Assembly (NCBI GenBank): GCA_026874595.1
Contig: CM049322.1
Span: forward strand, 51,673,386-51,737,385
DNA from: Sipunculus nudus
Taxonomy: Eukaryota; Annelida; Sipuncula; Golfingiida; Sipunculidae
Reading direction: 5' to 3'
Length of the DNA stretch: 64,000 nt
The position numbers and the translations under genes are program-made. This document shows positions 41,971 through 55,100 of this stretch, in pieces. Every line of letters starts with the position of its first letter. Position 1 is the stretch's first letter. A model generated the notes under the pieces. That model ran no database searches. It was not told where the DNA came from and was given only the letters and a program-made list of their open reading frames with translations.

Positions 41971-44900
41971 AGCTCAGCTGACTGATAGTCATCTGAACTA
42001 TAGCGATCACTCTTTGTCCGTCGTCCGTCTGTCCGTCCGTTAACCAGGCACAAATCGTAACCGCTGTACCTAGAACCTTGTAACTTGGGATTCTGAGAGG
42101 TCCATGAAAAATCTCCTTGGAAACCAGAAATTAGGTCTCTGTTACCCATATCCTCCGAGCTATGGGGCCCGAAAGTACCCCCAGGAAAGTCAAAAATTTC
42201 ATACAAAAACTTCAATTTCTCATTAACTACTTGACTGATGGTCATGATTTTTTACATACATATTGATCATGAGATGTTCAATCAGTTCCTGCAGACTGGT
42301 GGCGCCACCTATATTTTTCGATTTTTACGATTTTTTTTTCTCTATTTTTGAGACCTTTAAAAATGTGAACATCTGTTAACAAGGCACAAATCGTAAAGAC
42401 TGGACCTAGAATCTTCATTCTTGACACACTGAGAGGTCCATGAAAAATCTTCTTGGAAACCAGAAATTAGGTCTCTGTTACCCATATCCTTCGAGGTATG
42501 GGGCCCAAAAGTACTCCCTAGAATAGTCAAAATTTCATACAAAAACTTCAATATCTCAATAACTACATCACTGATGATCATGATTTTTGGCATACATATT
42601 GATCATGAGATTTTCCATCAGATCCTGGAGACTGGTAGCGCCACCTGTATTGTTCGATTTTTTACGATTTTTCCTCTATTTTTAGACCTTTAAGGATGCT
42701 GTCATCTGTTAACGTGGCACAAATCGTAACGACTGGACCTAGAACCTTAATTCTTGACACACTGAGAGACCTATGAAAAGTCTCCAAGGAAACCAGAAAT
42801 TGGGTCTCTGTTACCCATATCCTTCGCGCTATGGGGCCCGAAAGTACCCCCCAGAAAAGTAAAAAAAAATCATACAAAAACTTCAATATCTCATTAACTA
42901 CTTCACTGATGGTCATGATTTTAAGCATACGTATTGATCATGAGATGTTTCATCAGTTTCTGCAGACTGGTGGCGCCACCTGTATTTTTCAATTTTTACG
43001 AATTGTTTTCTCTATTTTTGAGACCTTTAAAAATGTGAACAGATGTTAACAGGGCACAAATCATAAAGACTGGACCTAGAATCTTCATTCTTGACACACT
43101 GAGAGGTCCATGAAAAATCTTCTTGGAAACCAGAAATTAGGTCTCTGTTACCCATATCCTTCGAGCTGTGGGGCCCCAAATACCCCCCAGAATAGTCAAA
43201 AATTTCATACAAAAACTTCAATATCTCAATAACTACATCACTGATGGTCATGATTTTTGGCATACATATTGATCATGAGATATTCCATCAGTTCCTGGAG
43301 ACTAGAGGCGCCCCCTGTATTTTTCAATTTTTACGAATTGTTTTCTCTATTTTTGAGACCTTTAAAAATGTGAACAGCTGTTAACAGGGCACAAATCATA
43401 AAGACTGGACCTAGAGTCTTCATTCTTGACACACTGAGAGGTCCATGAAAAGTCTTCATGGAAATCTGAAATAAGGTCTCTGTTACCCATATCCTTTGAG
43501 CTGTGGAGGGCTCCCAATTACCCCCCAGAATAATGGGAAATTTGATACAAAAGCTGAAGTATCTGAACAACTAATGCAGAGATCACCACAATTGTTTGCA
43601 TGGATATTGATCATGGAGTGTTTCATCAGTTTCTGCAGACTAGTGGTGCCACCTGTATTTGTTCAGGGTTTTTTTTTACGAATTTTTTTCTCTATTTTTG
43701 AGACCTTTTAAGATATATGAACATCTGTTAACAGGGCACAAATCATAAAAACTAGACCTAGAATCTTCATTCTTGACACACAGGGAGACCCATGAAAAGT
43801 CTCCATGGAAACCTGAAATTAGGTCTCTGTTACCCATATTCCTTAAGGTGGTTGGCTCCAAAATACTCCCCAGAATAATGGAAAATTTGATACAAAAACT
43901 GCAGTATCTCAATAACTACAACACTGATGGTCATGATTTTCGGCATACATATTGATCATGAGCTGTCCCATCAGTTTCTGCAGACTGGGTGCGCCACCTC
44001 TATTTTTTTCAATTTTTTACGAATTTTTTCTCCTTTTTTATGAGACCTTAAAAGATGTGGTTATCTGTCAACAGGGTACAAATCGCAACAACTGGACCCA
44101 GAATCTTCATTCTTGTCATGCAAGGAGGCCCATGAAAAGTGCCTGTGGAAACTTGAAATTAGGTCTCTGTTACCCATATCCTTCAAGCTATAGGACTCCT
44201 AAGTATCCCTCAGAATTATTAACAATTTGATACAAAAACTGAAGTATCTGAACAACTAATGCGAAGATCACTATGATACTTTGCATGGATATTGACCATT
44301 CAAGTGTTTTTATTAGTTTCTGCAGACTGGTGGAGCCACCTGTATTTTTGTATCCACCAAAACGAAGTTTTGCCGATACTATGTTTTTGACCGGGTTCCT
44401 CCGCCGCCGCCGTGTTCGTTTCCAGAGAACTCCTCTGAGACTTATAGATCGATTTTTCCGAAACTTACACCAGTTATCGGGTCACATGTGAACTTGTGCC
44501 TAACCAATTTGCGTTGACCTCTGACCTTTCCTCTCTGCCATGCGTCCATTTATGCGTCTGTTTCCACACATAAACCCTCATATCTCGGGAACCGTTTGAC
44601 CGATCAGGAAAATAAAATTTATACAAATGTAGCCCTTGGATAGCTTTATAACATACACAAAAATGGTGGCGCCACCTGTAACCATGTTTGCACAGTGTCC
44701 ATCTGTTCATCTGCCTTGGGTTAAAATCACTCATATCTCTGCAGTGAATCGACTAATTCACCTGAAATTCGGCATGCGTATACATCCTGGATAGCTTTCT
44801 TGATTTTATGACAGGTGGCGCCACCTACATTATAGTTTACGCTGCAGACATCGAAGCTCATATCTCGGGAACCGTTTGACCGATTGCGCCAAAATTGTGC

Positions 44901-45436
44901 ATGTGTATAGATCTCACATAGTTTTTTATCATACGCAAAACTGGTGGCGCCACCTGCAACCATTTTTGCACAGCCTGCGTCTGTTTGTCTGCCGTGGGCT
45001 AAAATCACTCATATACATGTAGTGGTTTGACTTTTCTGCCTAAAATTTCGCATATGTATACAACTTGGACAGCTTTCTGGATTTGTGGTAGGTGGCACAA
45101 CCTACATACACATTTAGGCTGCAGACATCCATGCTAATATGCAACATACCTCACTCTATTTCCCCTTGCCACTCAATCCATGCCTCACTTCACCCATTCC
45201 ACTCTGATTTTGGCGGATACATGTAGTCACTTGTCGGCTACCCGTATTCTAGTTTTTAAAGTTTACACATTTTTTTTTCAATTTTTTAGATATATAAATA
45301 CAGACTTAATCTTGGCCTGTTGGTTAATCTGTTTCATGCTTCAGTTGAATGAGTATATACTACCATTCTGATGATAAAATTTCCTTTTGCGAATCTCTTC
45401 CCAGTCAGCTGAGCGTCATGACCCATGGGTCACTTG
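41971..45436 (+). mobile_element. Helentron-type element, family 1-related termini with a different core (middle of the nest)
   Basis: The 5' end AGCTCAGCTGACTGATAG forms a hairpin with ATCTGAACT, followed by TCCGTCGTCCGTCTGTCCG. About seven degenerate tandem units of roughly 335-350 bp start near 42040, 42374, 42708, 43044, 43380, 43730 and 44068. Each has GGCACAAATCGTAA, GTCTCTGTTACCCATATCC and a GGTGGCGCCACCTGT-like end. The 3' end has TCAGCTGAGCG, a perfect TGACCC AT GGGTCA hairpin and CTTG before a T run. The termini match the outer element but the core does not. The last unit is interrupted by the element at 44350. Confidence 0.75.
44350..45252 (+). mobile_element. Helentron-type element, family 4 (innermost of the nest)
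   Basis: The 5' palindrome GTATCCACCAAAACGAAG / TTTTGCCGATAC is followed by a core of two or more units. These contain CATATCTCGGGAACCGTTTG and GGTGGCGCCACCT. The 3' inverse motif TTTTGGCGGATAC is at about 45210-45222, with a GTAG…CTAC stem and CTAG at 45249-45252 before a T run. It lies within the last unit of the surrounding element, after CCACCTGTATTTTT. Confidence 0.75.
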
Positions 45437-47076
45437 TTTTGACCAACAACTTAACAATAAACAATAAGTACATATATTTTTATTGTTTTTTTTAATAACA
45501 AATTGAAGAAATAATAATAGAAAAGGAATTTTAAAGTTGATGAGTTACAAGAAATTACCTTGCAATTACTGATGTTGTAAAGTCTTGTATGGATGTATTC
45601 CATGTGAAATTGTATTCCAAATAACACCATGCAGCCTATTGTATAATTTTTTATTGATTATTTGTTTTTTTTTTCATATTTAATATATATAATTATTCCT
45701 CTATACATTTCCTATGTACATACCCAGACATTAAATCTGTATTGCGTAATGTCTTTAAGTTATTTGCCTCAGGATAACGCACTTTGTAAAAAAATCAGGA
45801 AATATATTTACTCACAAGAGAATTGCTAAACCTAGAGACTTTTTCAGGGCTTTAACTTTATTTAATCCAGTGTGAATTGTATACCCAAAAATTAGATCCA
45901 AATTTTGCCTTTTTAAGTTACTAGCATAAATATAAAATCAGTACCTTAAAGTATAACCATATATTACTATGGCACGTTTTTTTCCTGTAAGTGCTGTGGA
46001 TTTAAATTTCACAGCATGAACACATAAGCATTTCATCTGTTAAAATCTAAAATTTGAAACCAAATGATACAAAAAATGGTTTGCAGTGATTTTCAAGCAC
46101 CCTGTCGAGTACTGTTTACATCACACCATGCAGCCCAGAACAGTGGTATGCAGTGTGATTTGTAGAGCTAGCCCTCAGGCTGTTGTGTAATCGCTTCACT
46201 CCTGGCCAGCTCTCTCTGTCTAGGTGAGCTAGATCAGGCTGTCTGCAGTACCTACCCCAATTCTGTTTACAGACCTGTACAATAAACAAGATATATCTTT
46301 AATTTCATATTTTTTTTCAGCAACCAGCAGAGGCCACAGACTCCTCCCCCCAAGACCCCTTCAATACACAGGACTAATAAACAAGATGAATCTTATAATT
46401 TCAATGTTAAATTCATTTCTTTGTTGAGACTTGAAAAATTTTAATTTCTAACCAAAAAAAATCAGGATTTGAATCCTAATATTCAAATGTGATAAAATAT
46501 TAGGATCTAATGCAAGAGCTTTTTTTATATGCTTTAAGGTTTTTATAAGATACAAATACTTTGTAGCATTTGATTCGTATCTCTGAAAGTTGGCTGGGCC
46601 TTGATATGAATAACACTGTCAAAATTATTAATCAGAAATATTGGGAAAACTTTCTTGGAATTAATATTTAGCTCATATGGCCATATATTTAACGATTGAC
46701 AAATTAATTACATTCACACTTTTTTTTTTCTTATTACATCATTAAATGGTTACAGGCCACAAGTTTCATTTTTACACAGTGCAAATGTGATTTATACCTA
46801 ATTGCAATTGGCTTGTTTTAACATGATTATTAAAGTTTGTTCATGCTCATTTAAATTTTTTACAGCAGTCTATTTCAGGTTATAAATAAATGTTTATTAT
46901 TATACTTTGGCTCATGTCCTTTATTCTATAATTTACAGGGTTTCATTTTTGCAGGGCCTTTTCATCTCTGCCTATCAAATGCTAATATTTATGAAAAACC
47001 AATAGAAATAAGTAAATTTTGCATTTGCAAAAATTTTCCTAACTTTAGCAGAGCGACGTGACCCATGGGTTCCTTG

Positions 47077-49004
47077 TGTTGAATACATTATCTAAATTGA
47101 ATTTTGTATCGCCCAAGCACAGATCGTACTGGCAATAAAACTATGATTCTGTGCTCCCCCTGTGTGCTAGAAAAGCACGCAAAATAATTTCTAGGCTTAT
47201 GTAAACCAATACTTGGACTCAATCATTCGAAAGGAAATTCTGTTATAGTGTAGCTTGGCGGATATAAGGGGCGCTGTATGCGCCGCCGCAGTTTGGCACA
47301 GTGGCTCGTGCCCATTTCCCCACGGAGCTGATAGTATTAATGACGGGCAAGCCAAGTGCCCGTCCTAAAAAAGAAGTGACAATGATCTTTGCTTTTGAAA
47401 TTATTGCCAAGAAGCACCAGGGTTGCCCTCTGGTTGACCTGAATGCTATTAAAACTTTATTTTAAACTGCATAAACAAACGCGCAATTGAAAAAAATGGA
47501 CTCGCATAAGCCATGATATTATTTTTTATACTTCTATTAATGTTTCGCTTATTTGATGGCAAGGGGTTTATGATGAGGTGTTCCATGATAACGCGGTAGG
47601 AATTTAAAACGAAATCTGTACCCTAGAAAACTGCATTCGGTGGTACCTCTGACCGTTCCAGATCAACAAACTTGAAACAAGAAAGAGCAAGACTTAAAGC
47701 TACTCTTAAGGTCAGCTATCTACCTGTCTTAATTATTTATAGAATTTGTGATATTTTGCTTACTCGTCTCACAATTAATGAACTGTAAGTAATTACCGGA
47801 AAAGAAACCAAAAAGTTCTTGTAACGCCCTTGTGACGGAGATAATGAGCTTGTTTATCTACAATCTAATAGCAAACACGGTACATGTACACATGTTGACA
47901 AACAGAAAAAGCATGTAACTGAACGTGGATGATTGCACATTTACACAAGTTGAAAGGTCACTAGTTGACAGTATTTGTTCGTCGTGGCAGTAAATAAAAC
48001 AGCGCAATCTTTGTCATAAACAAAACTCTCGTTCGTCTTATTTTCTTGTTAAACGCATTTGGATTGGGACCGGCGGCCTTTTCAGATGGGTCAACCCACG
48101 TTATAAACACGGGAATATAAACAGTACTAACAGTTTCTGCCACGTGGGGTTGACGTTTTTCGACTTATTCTAATGAAAGGTCAAACGGTTGATCTCTATT
48201 TGATGGAAGAAAGGTATCGAATTAGGCCCATTTAAAGTAGTTCCGTTTACACAACAGTTTACCTATTTGCTTCTTATTCCAAAAGTTCTGGTTTAAAAGA
48301 ACTATAGGGAACACATTAAACGGTTGGAAATTAGAACAAGTTCAACGGATTTGGGTCACAATATTAAGTCAGAAGGGCGTGTAGAAAACACTTAAGAAGA
48401 ATGTGAGAAGGGTTTAATTCAGATTTCATGACAGACACAACTATAAAATACAATCCACACGTCAAATACCCACGCAACAAAATAACATTGTATATATATT
48501 AAAATTTTATTCTTAAATTTTTTGTTTAATATAAATTTATATACACAAATACTATATACACAAAAAATATACACTATTCGAAGTGCACCACAGGGTGTTA
48601 TATCCCGTGACCCTTGTCCAATGATAACAACGGTACACGCCCTTATTCTATCTTGCATACTTCGTCACAACCAGACTGATAAATTCTGCTGACTCAACAG
48701 GAAAGGAGTTGTCATGGAGCTCTCAACAAAACTGGACACACTTGATATGTATTGAACCGATAGCTGAGAACTAAGTTCAGGTTGAGCCCTTCCACTATTC
48801 AGTTCACAACCTAATACAAACAACACAGAATGACTCAACATGGCCTTACTATGAATAAACAACTCTCTGTCTGGAAAATATATTGTAACAATCTCCCCAT
48901 CACTAACCTTTGTAACATGTAAAGTTCACAGCCTCTGTTATAAATACAATATATGTATATAAGCATTCTGATTGGTTATAACTGACCAGTCTAATAAGAC
49001 ACCA
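47077..49004. other. Spacer, no gene recognised
   Basis: A small GC-rich patch at about 47255-47380 contains GGATATAAGGGGCGC and several CpGs and could be a minor promoter, but no exon follows convincingly on either strand. The remainder is AT-rich unique sequence. Confidence 0.4.
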
Positions 49005-49151
49005 TTAGGCCCGTTTTCCATGGTAGCGTTTCCGCCCGGGGAAAAATCGCTCCAGTGTAAACCATGTGTACGGTTTCCACGATCGCGGAAAATCAAGAGC
49101 GATGCCCAATTGTTCCGCGCGCGGAAACGTGATCACCGAAAACGGACCTAA
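49005..49151. mobile_element. Palindromic 147-bp MITE
   Basis: The left arm TTAGGCCCGTTTTCCATGGT runs on into AGCGTTTCCGC. The inverted right arm TTAGGTCCGTTTTCGGTGAT runs on into CACGTTTCCGC. Together they give a terminal inverted repeat of about 31 bp. The interior is CpG-rich. A TA or TTA target is likely but cannot be separated from the palindrome end. Confidence 0.75.
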
Positions 49152-51969
49152 CAACGGTTCCACTGAATATCTATAAACATGAACACATACGTCGACACAA
49201 AACTAATAAAACACGTAGTTTATATGTCACATACTTATATCTGAAATCGTCATTCAAATGGTTCAAGTAAATTTGATCTAATTTAATTGAATTGATCAAC
49301 TTAAAATAAAATGTGGCAGAGAATTCCTTTGCTTTGCGATCACAAAGAATGCAGGTAATATGAAAGAAAAGGTCACATATCCAATGACACAGATATCGAA
49401 ACTTTACATTTATGAATGTGTTATTAACATACATTATTACTGAACGACTTGATATTTTTATTAGCACAAATCTATTGAACCTGTAGGCTTCACCCATGGA
49501 ATATTCTTATGCTTAACCGCCCATGATGCCACACAAAGGATATAACAGTCTTAATCCATAAAAAATGTCATTTATGGTTGTCCTACGTCATCTTTGCTAC
49601 CTTTTTTAGAATCAAATAAATATGAAGACACAACATGCCAGATTAGAACAAATATATAGTGTGCCATCAAAGGCAGAAATGATAGTTTCTGTAGTGTAAG
49701 TCGTCACCGATAGGAGTCACTAGTATCGTGGAAAGGGTTCTTTTGATATCAATTTGTTGCTACAGTACATGTTATGTGCTCCGTTGAGTTTCCAGGTTTT
49801 AATGTTTTATCGTGAAACAAAATGAGAAAATGTACACAGTCACAACATCAAAATAGAAAAAGGGCACGGATACATACGACTATGTAAAACATGAATAAAA
49901 TGTTGACAGAATTTGTTGAAGGCCACTGGATGCACTCACTTTTTCTACTCACAAAATGTACATTTTCTTCCTTTACTAACATGTAGGCCACACCAAAAAT
50001 TGTTCTACAGGAACGCCACTCTTATTTTTCAAGGATCCATTATGTGTGTGTGTGTGAATGAGCACTTATTCTGCTGTTAGAGTGTTGCTAATTAGTTCTC
50101 CTTGCTAGATCCCTCAATGGAAACCAGGGCATTCATAAACAACAAAAATTACCATTCTTAAAAGTAAATGAAACTGAACTAAAGTTTGCGTTGTTCATAT
50201 GCAACATTTCAAGAACTGTTTCAAAGACTTATATTATGCCTACAAGTTGGCAATTTTCACATATTTTGTCCGTGTACCACTATTTAAAACCAAAACAACA
50301 ATCACCAGTTAATTTATTAATTTTGGATCCTGCATTCTGTAGAACAATTATTTGCATGGCCTGACCTCTATTATTTACAGCTAAAATCATATACAAAATT
50401 TGATACTGTTACAAAGCACCATATTTCTGTACCAGCCATTATACTAATGACTGCATGGCAACCCTTGGCAGCATAATTTATGCACTTGTAAAGTTGCATG
50501 CAAAGCCAAAGGTCAAATATGCAAATGATATGCAAAGTGACCTGATGGCTGCATGCTTCTACCAAGTAGACTGGTACCTGGCTTTTAACCTGACTGCAGC
50601 ACCATCTTATGGTGGAAATCAGAAACAACATAATTAACATGAAATTTGTGCTACACACACACAACCTCCATATCACATCTTGGTTTTACCAAAATATTCA
50701 CACAATCATTTGTATATATTCACACATATTTAAACATATATTATTTGTGTGTCTGTCCCTATATTTGTGCACATTCACACCAAAAAGGTTCAGCATTTTT
50801 TTTCAAATCATGTGATGTACCCTTTGATCATGTGACTTGTAGGTCACTTGACCTTTATCTGAAATTTTATAAAACCAAATTTGATATTCAGATATTAATT
50901 TACTTAGGTGAACATTACAGTGCATAGGTTTACTGAACGATCTGAAACACATTATCTGCATGCCCCATCTAATGATCTTTTATGTTTTCACAAGTTCTGT
51001 GTACAGTCATTAACAACTGATGTATCTGGGGCATTCTGTATGCATGTATAAATCCTTCCTATAAAATAAAGTTTTGACAAGTTCTGTGTGAAGAACAAAT
51101 TGATATAACATTTCTGTTGTGAGTCAAGGTCATATCCATGGCAACTGATAGGACTGCATGTAGTCATAGAAACCATTAGTATATAATGATCACCTTATAC
51201 AATTACCATATTTTCATTACAGGAATCACCTTGGTCATAAATAAACCCTGCTGATAACATCTTCAAACAAAGTGGTTTAGGGCATGATTAGAAATATGCG
51301 TTAACCAAGTGTGTATCAACCCTTGTTTAACCTGTATAAACAATTCTTCCTCTTGAAGGAAAAGATAATTAAGGTCACTTTCTGGTTGCTTCTGTGTTTC
51401 AAAATAAGTTACACATAATGGAAACAATCTGGAGTAATGTTTCTTTCTGTGTAAACTCCAATTTCTATAAATTGGACTCTAAATAAAATAATTCACAAAG
51501 CCACCACCAGGGGGCTCTCAATCACTGCAAACTTCAGACTGAAATTATTGTCAACAATTAGTAATTACATTTGTCTGAACACTTGCTTGAACATTTAAGC
51601 AATTAACCAACAGGTGACATCCCATGCACATTCAACCAATCTGCATGATAACTCTCAAAGTTGTCACCAGATGGCACTGTCAAATGTCCATAAAGAGATC
51701 ACAAGGGTGTCCGTTCTTGTAAGAACATGCGTATATGTACGTACATAGAATGCATGGTTTAACATTTCTATTGTCTGATACTAAAAATTCTGTTTTGGTT
51801 ATTTGTTCTGTTGCACCCATTTTTACCAATCAGACATCACACAATATTCACTGCATTTTCCAGGTCATCACAGCCATGTGTATCCCAACACTGGGAGACT
51901 TTTGATTTGTGTTGTATCACTCTGTAGCTTGGCAGGTTGATATGCATAGAAACAAAACAAAGGTCAAGG
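49152..51969 (-). other. Probable 3' UTR and downstream region of the minus-strand membrane protein gene
   Basis: No coding exon is visible. It lies downstream of the stop at 51970-51972 on the minus strand. A minus-strand AATAAA candidate sits at 50313-50318 (TTTATT on +). Extent and poly(A) site are undetermined. Confidence 0.35.
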
Positions 51970-52112
51970 TCAGACAATGACCTCATATATGACCTTCTTG
52001 GGTCGTGTGGGGTCAGGCGTGGAGTATCCAGACTCTGGTATATCTTTATGTATACTGCCACTTCCCTGGGAGTGGTTGTGGGGACCATCAGGGTCATCAA
52101 GGTACAGTTTAT
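51970..52112 (-). CDS. Membrane protein last exon (PDZ-ligand-like C-terminus)
   Basis: The acceptor on minus is TTTTTTTATCCAG. It encodes DKLYLDDPDGPHNHSQGSGS and continues through IPESGYSTPDP to KKVIYEVIV and TGA. 46 full codons, phase 1 in. The upstream exon's single G is completed here. Confidence 0.8.
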
Positions 52113-55100
52113 CTGGATAAAAAAACAAAATTATATTCACTAAAATTAGATTTACTATATAATTACATATAAAAAAGATTATATTTGCCAGTATAATATC
52201 AGATAAAACATTATATTTACTGAATAGTTCAAAATAAAAACAAAGATTACATTTACTTGATAATCCCCATTCAAAACAAGGTGCATATTTGCTAATTGAT
52301 CCTTATTAAAAGCAAATATATAATAATATTTACTGAAAAATCCCCAATATAAAAACACAGATAACATTAACAAAATAATTCCCAATATAAAAAATGAATT
52401 TATATGATCCCTTATAAAGTACTAAAATTCTTTCACAAAATAATCCATAATAAAACAAAAAAAATACTTTATTATCTTACAATTACCACCACTAAGTTAT
52501 ATGTTTACAAATTGTATAAATGATAATGTTTAACTACACATATACAATGGAAATCCTTTAATGTAATTATCAAATTACTGTACTATCAATTTCAGTGTTC
52601 ATTAACTCTTCCGAGTTGTATTAATTATGGTATCCTTTAATTTGCCACTGACCATCTGATATGGTCCCCATGACCTAACTTCTTGGTGTTAATTCACTAC
52701 TAGTATTCCTTTTTTATTAAATTATCAGGATGGATAACATAAACCTAAATATATTATCTAAGTATGTAAATAAAGAAGATCATATCAATGTGATTTAATC
52801 AGCTGATATGAAAATAAAGACTTTCAGTTTTGAGCCAATAAACACCAATGAAGGCTGTAGAAATAATAAATTTAGTAGACACTACAGTATTCAGGTCTGG
52901 TCTGTACCTGGAGATCTGGGTGTGCTTCTGTGACTGCCATGGTACGAGTCCTGGTGATCTGGAATGAGAGTAAGAATAATTATAAATTTTGATTTAATAG
53001 TACAGTATTCCCCCACTAGAGGCTGCTGCATTACAAAGTAAATACAGAAACCCCCACATGAGGTCACTCTTTAAAAGGTTATACAGAAACCCCTATTAGA
53101 AGTCACTCTATTACAAGTAGATTCAGTAACTCCCACTAGAGGTCATGCATCACAGCAACATGCAGATTTTCTAAAGTCAAAACTTTAAAAATCAGGTTAG
53201 TCAATAAGTAGAATGTTCAATGCATGTATAATCTCCATTTTGAAAAAGACAAAAGATACATTCTTCAAATTAGTCATTTAAAAGTAGAGATTTATTAGAT
53301 CAATGGCTCAAAGTATAATAACACCGTCAACAGAATAATTCTTAAATCATTGTTGAAATACAGTGAGATAATTCTTCCTTCATTAATTGTGAAGTGACAA
53401 GTGAGATGACTATCTCACCAATACATTCCACTGGTTATAAAAATCCTTCCAATAAAGTATTTTTCAAAAACGTTACTGTTAATATGACTTATGACTCACC
53501 CAGTTCCCTGTTTTTCTTGTTATGATAACGTTCCAGTGAGTGGCCATTGTACGGGGGAGGATGTTCGTCTGGCAGATCTCCGCTTGAATGCTGTCTGTGA
53601 TAATCGTAGATAACTCCACCGCCATTGTGCTTTTGGTCATAACCATAGTGTCCCCCTGAAAATATACATTTAAAATATTCTTTTTTTAAATAATTCTATA
53701 ACCAGTAGATGTCACTGTCTAACAGTTGACAATGAAGATTTCTATATAGTAAGAATCCTACCAGAATTCGAAGATTTTGGGTGTGGTCCAAAAAGTGTTA
53801 TTCTTCTCTAAACTTTGTCAAAGTATGTTATTATTTTTTCTATGCAGATTGTTTCTTGCCTGGATGCTGTCCTAGGAATACTTTCATGTTATTAATTTAC
53901 ACAAGTGCCTCATTGAAGGGACTTTAATTCCCTTTGCACAAAGCATGGCACACAAATCATTCATTAACACTGTGGGGAATTACAAATTTTTCACCAGAAA
54001 TAGTCTCAAATAAGAAGTATCTCATCCAAGTCTGTTTCCATGGAAACACATGTAAGTGACCTATTCAAAGGTAGCGGATGTTCTTAATTAACAGCTTTGC
54101 TAACGAGAAGGAGATAATTAGTCCACTTACCGACTGAGAAAACGCCCGCGTTCCGGGGGTCATCGAGGTCAATGTGGTCACCTGACTCCATCCCATGATT
54201 CACTACACCGTTACTTCTTTGCGGAACTGGTTGGGTTGGTTTACTGTAACAATGCAACAACATGTTAGATATTATGCAATACATCTATATACTGACCATG
54301 CAAGTGAACAAGTCAGATTTTATTAATGGCTTTCATGAGAACCAATATGTTCTCTAATGTTTGCTTATAGAATTGATATTATCTTCACAAACTGGTAGCT
54401 CAGGAAATTTAAAAATAAGAATTTTTGGGCTTGTTCTAAATTTAATCTATATACCACATGGAATTATTATAGTAAATATTGTAAATGTCTATCCTCATAT
54501 TTTACAGCAAATTAAGTGAATTTGAAACATGTTCATTAAATAGATTTGATAGATCTTCAAGTTCAAGTCATAGAATTATCTATATCATTTAAAAAAAATT
54601 AAATCATACCACCTAAAGCATCTTATATTTTCCAATTATACTATGTTACTTTGCAGATGGATCTTCAAATTTTATCCTCCATACAAATTTGCAATAATTT
54701 CATACCCTGGCCACAAAGCAGACAAATACAAACTTATTAGCCATGTTTAGATTCATACATAACTATTATGTCATAAGTTGTAGCTTAAAAATGTTATTCC
54801 TAAATTGTTACTTACTTGGAAGGTGAGCCATAATTTTTAGCTGAAAAATAAAATGAAAATAACATATATTTATTTCTTCAACAAATTGAATGTGTTTCCA
54901 CCTGAAGCTGTTAATGTTTTAGATCTGATATATTTCTATTTGTAATTATGTGTAATTTGACTACAACATTACGAGTATAATACAAATATGTGTACTAAAA
55001 ATATAATTTCATGTAAAAATTGTAGGAGTAATAAAATCATAATGAATTTGTGTGTAATAAAATTACAGAATACATTACCCATATTAATAGAAGTTCAGGT

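Larger units (their letters stand above)
40435..47076 (+). mobile_element. Helentron-type element, family 1, copy B (outer shell of a nest)
   Basis: It starts AGCTCAGCTGACATTAAG, and the first 1.5 kb follows copy A at 10953 unit for unit. Both copies reach CAACCCAACTCAT, where copy B is broken by another element (41971-45436). It resumes at GACCAACAACTTAACAATAA, matching copy A at about 12510, and continues to an end with AGCAGAGCG, a GACCCATGGGTTC hairpin and CTTG before GTGTT. Confidence 0.75.

Noticed and set aside
41937-45008. Several minus-strand frames of 78-102 codons repeating similar peptides
   Set aside because: They fall inside the tandem core units of the Helentron-type elements and repeat with the unit, so they are repeat shadows and not genes.
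54084-54284. Stand-alone 66-codon gene on the minus strand
   Set aside because: It is exon 54243-54131 of the membrane protein gene read through both splice sites.
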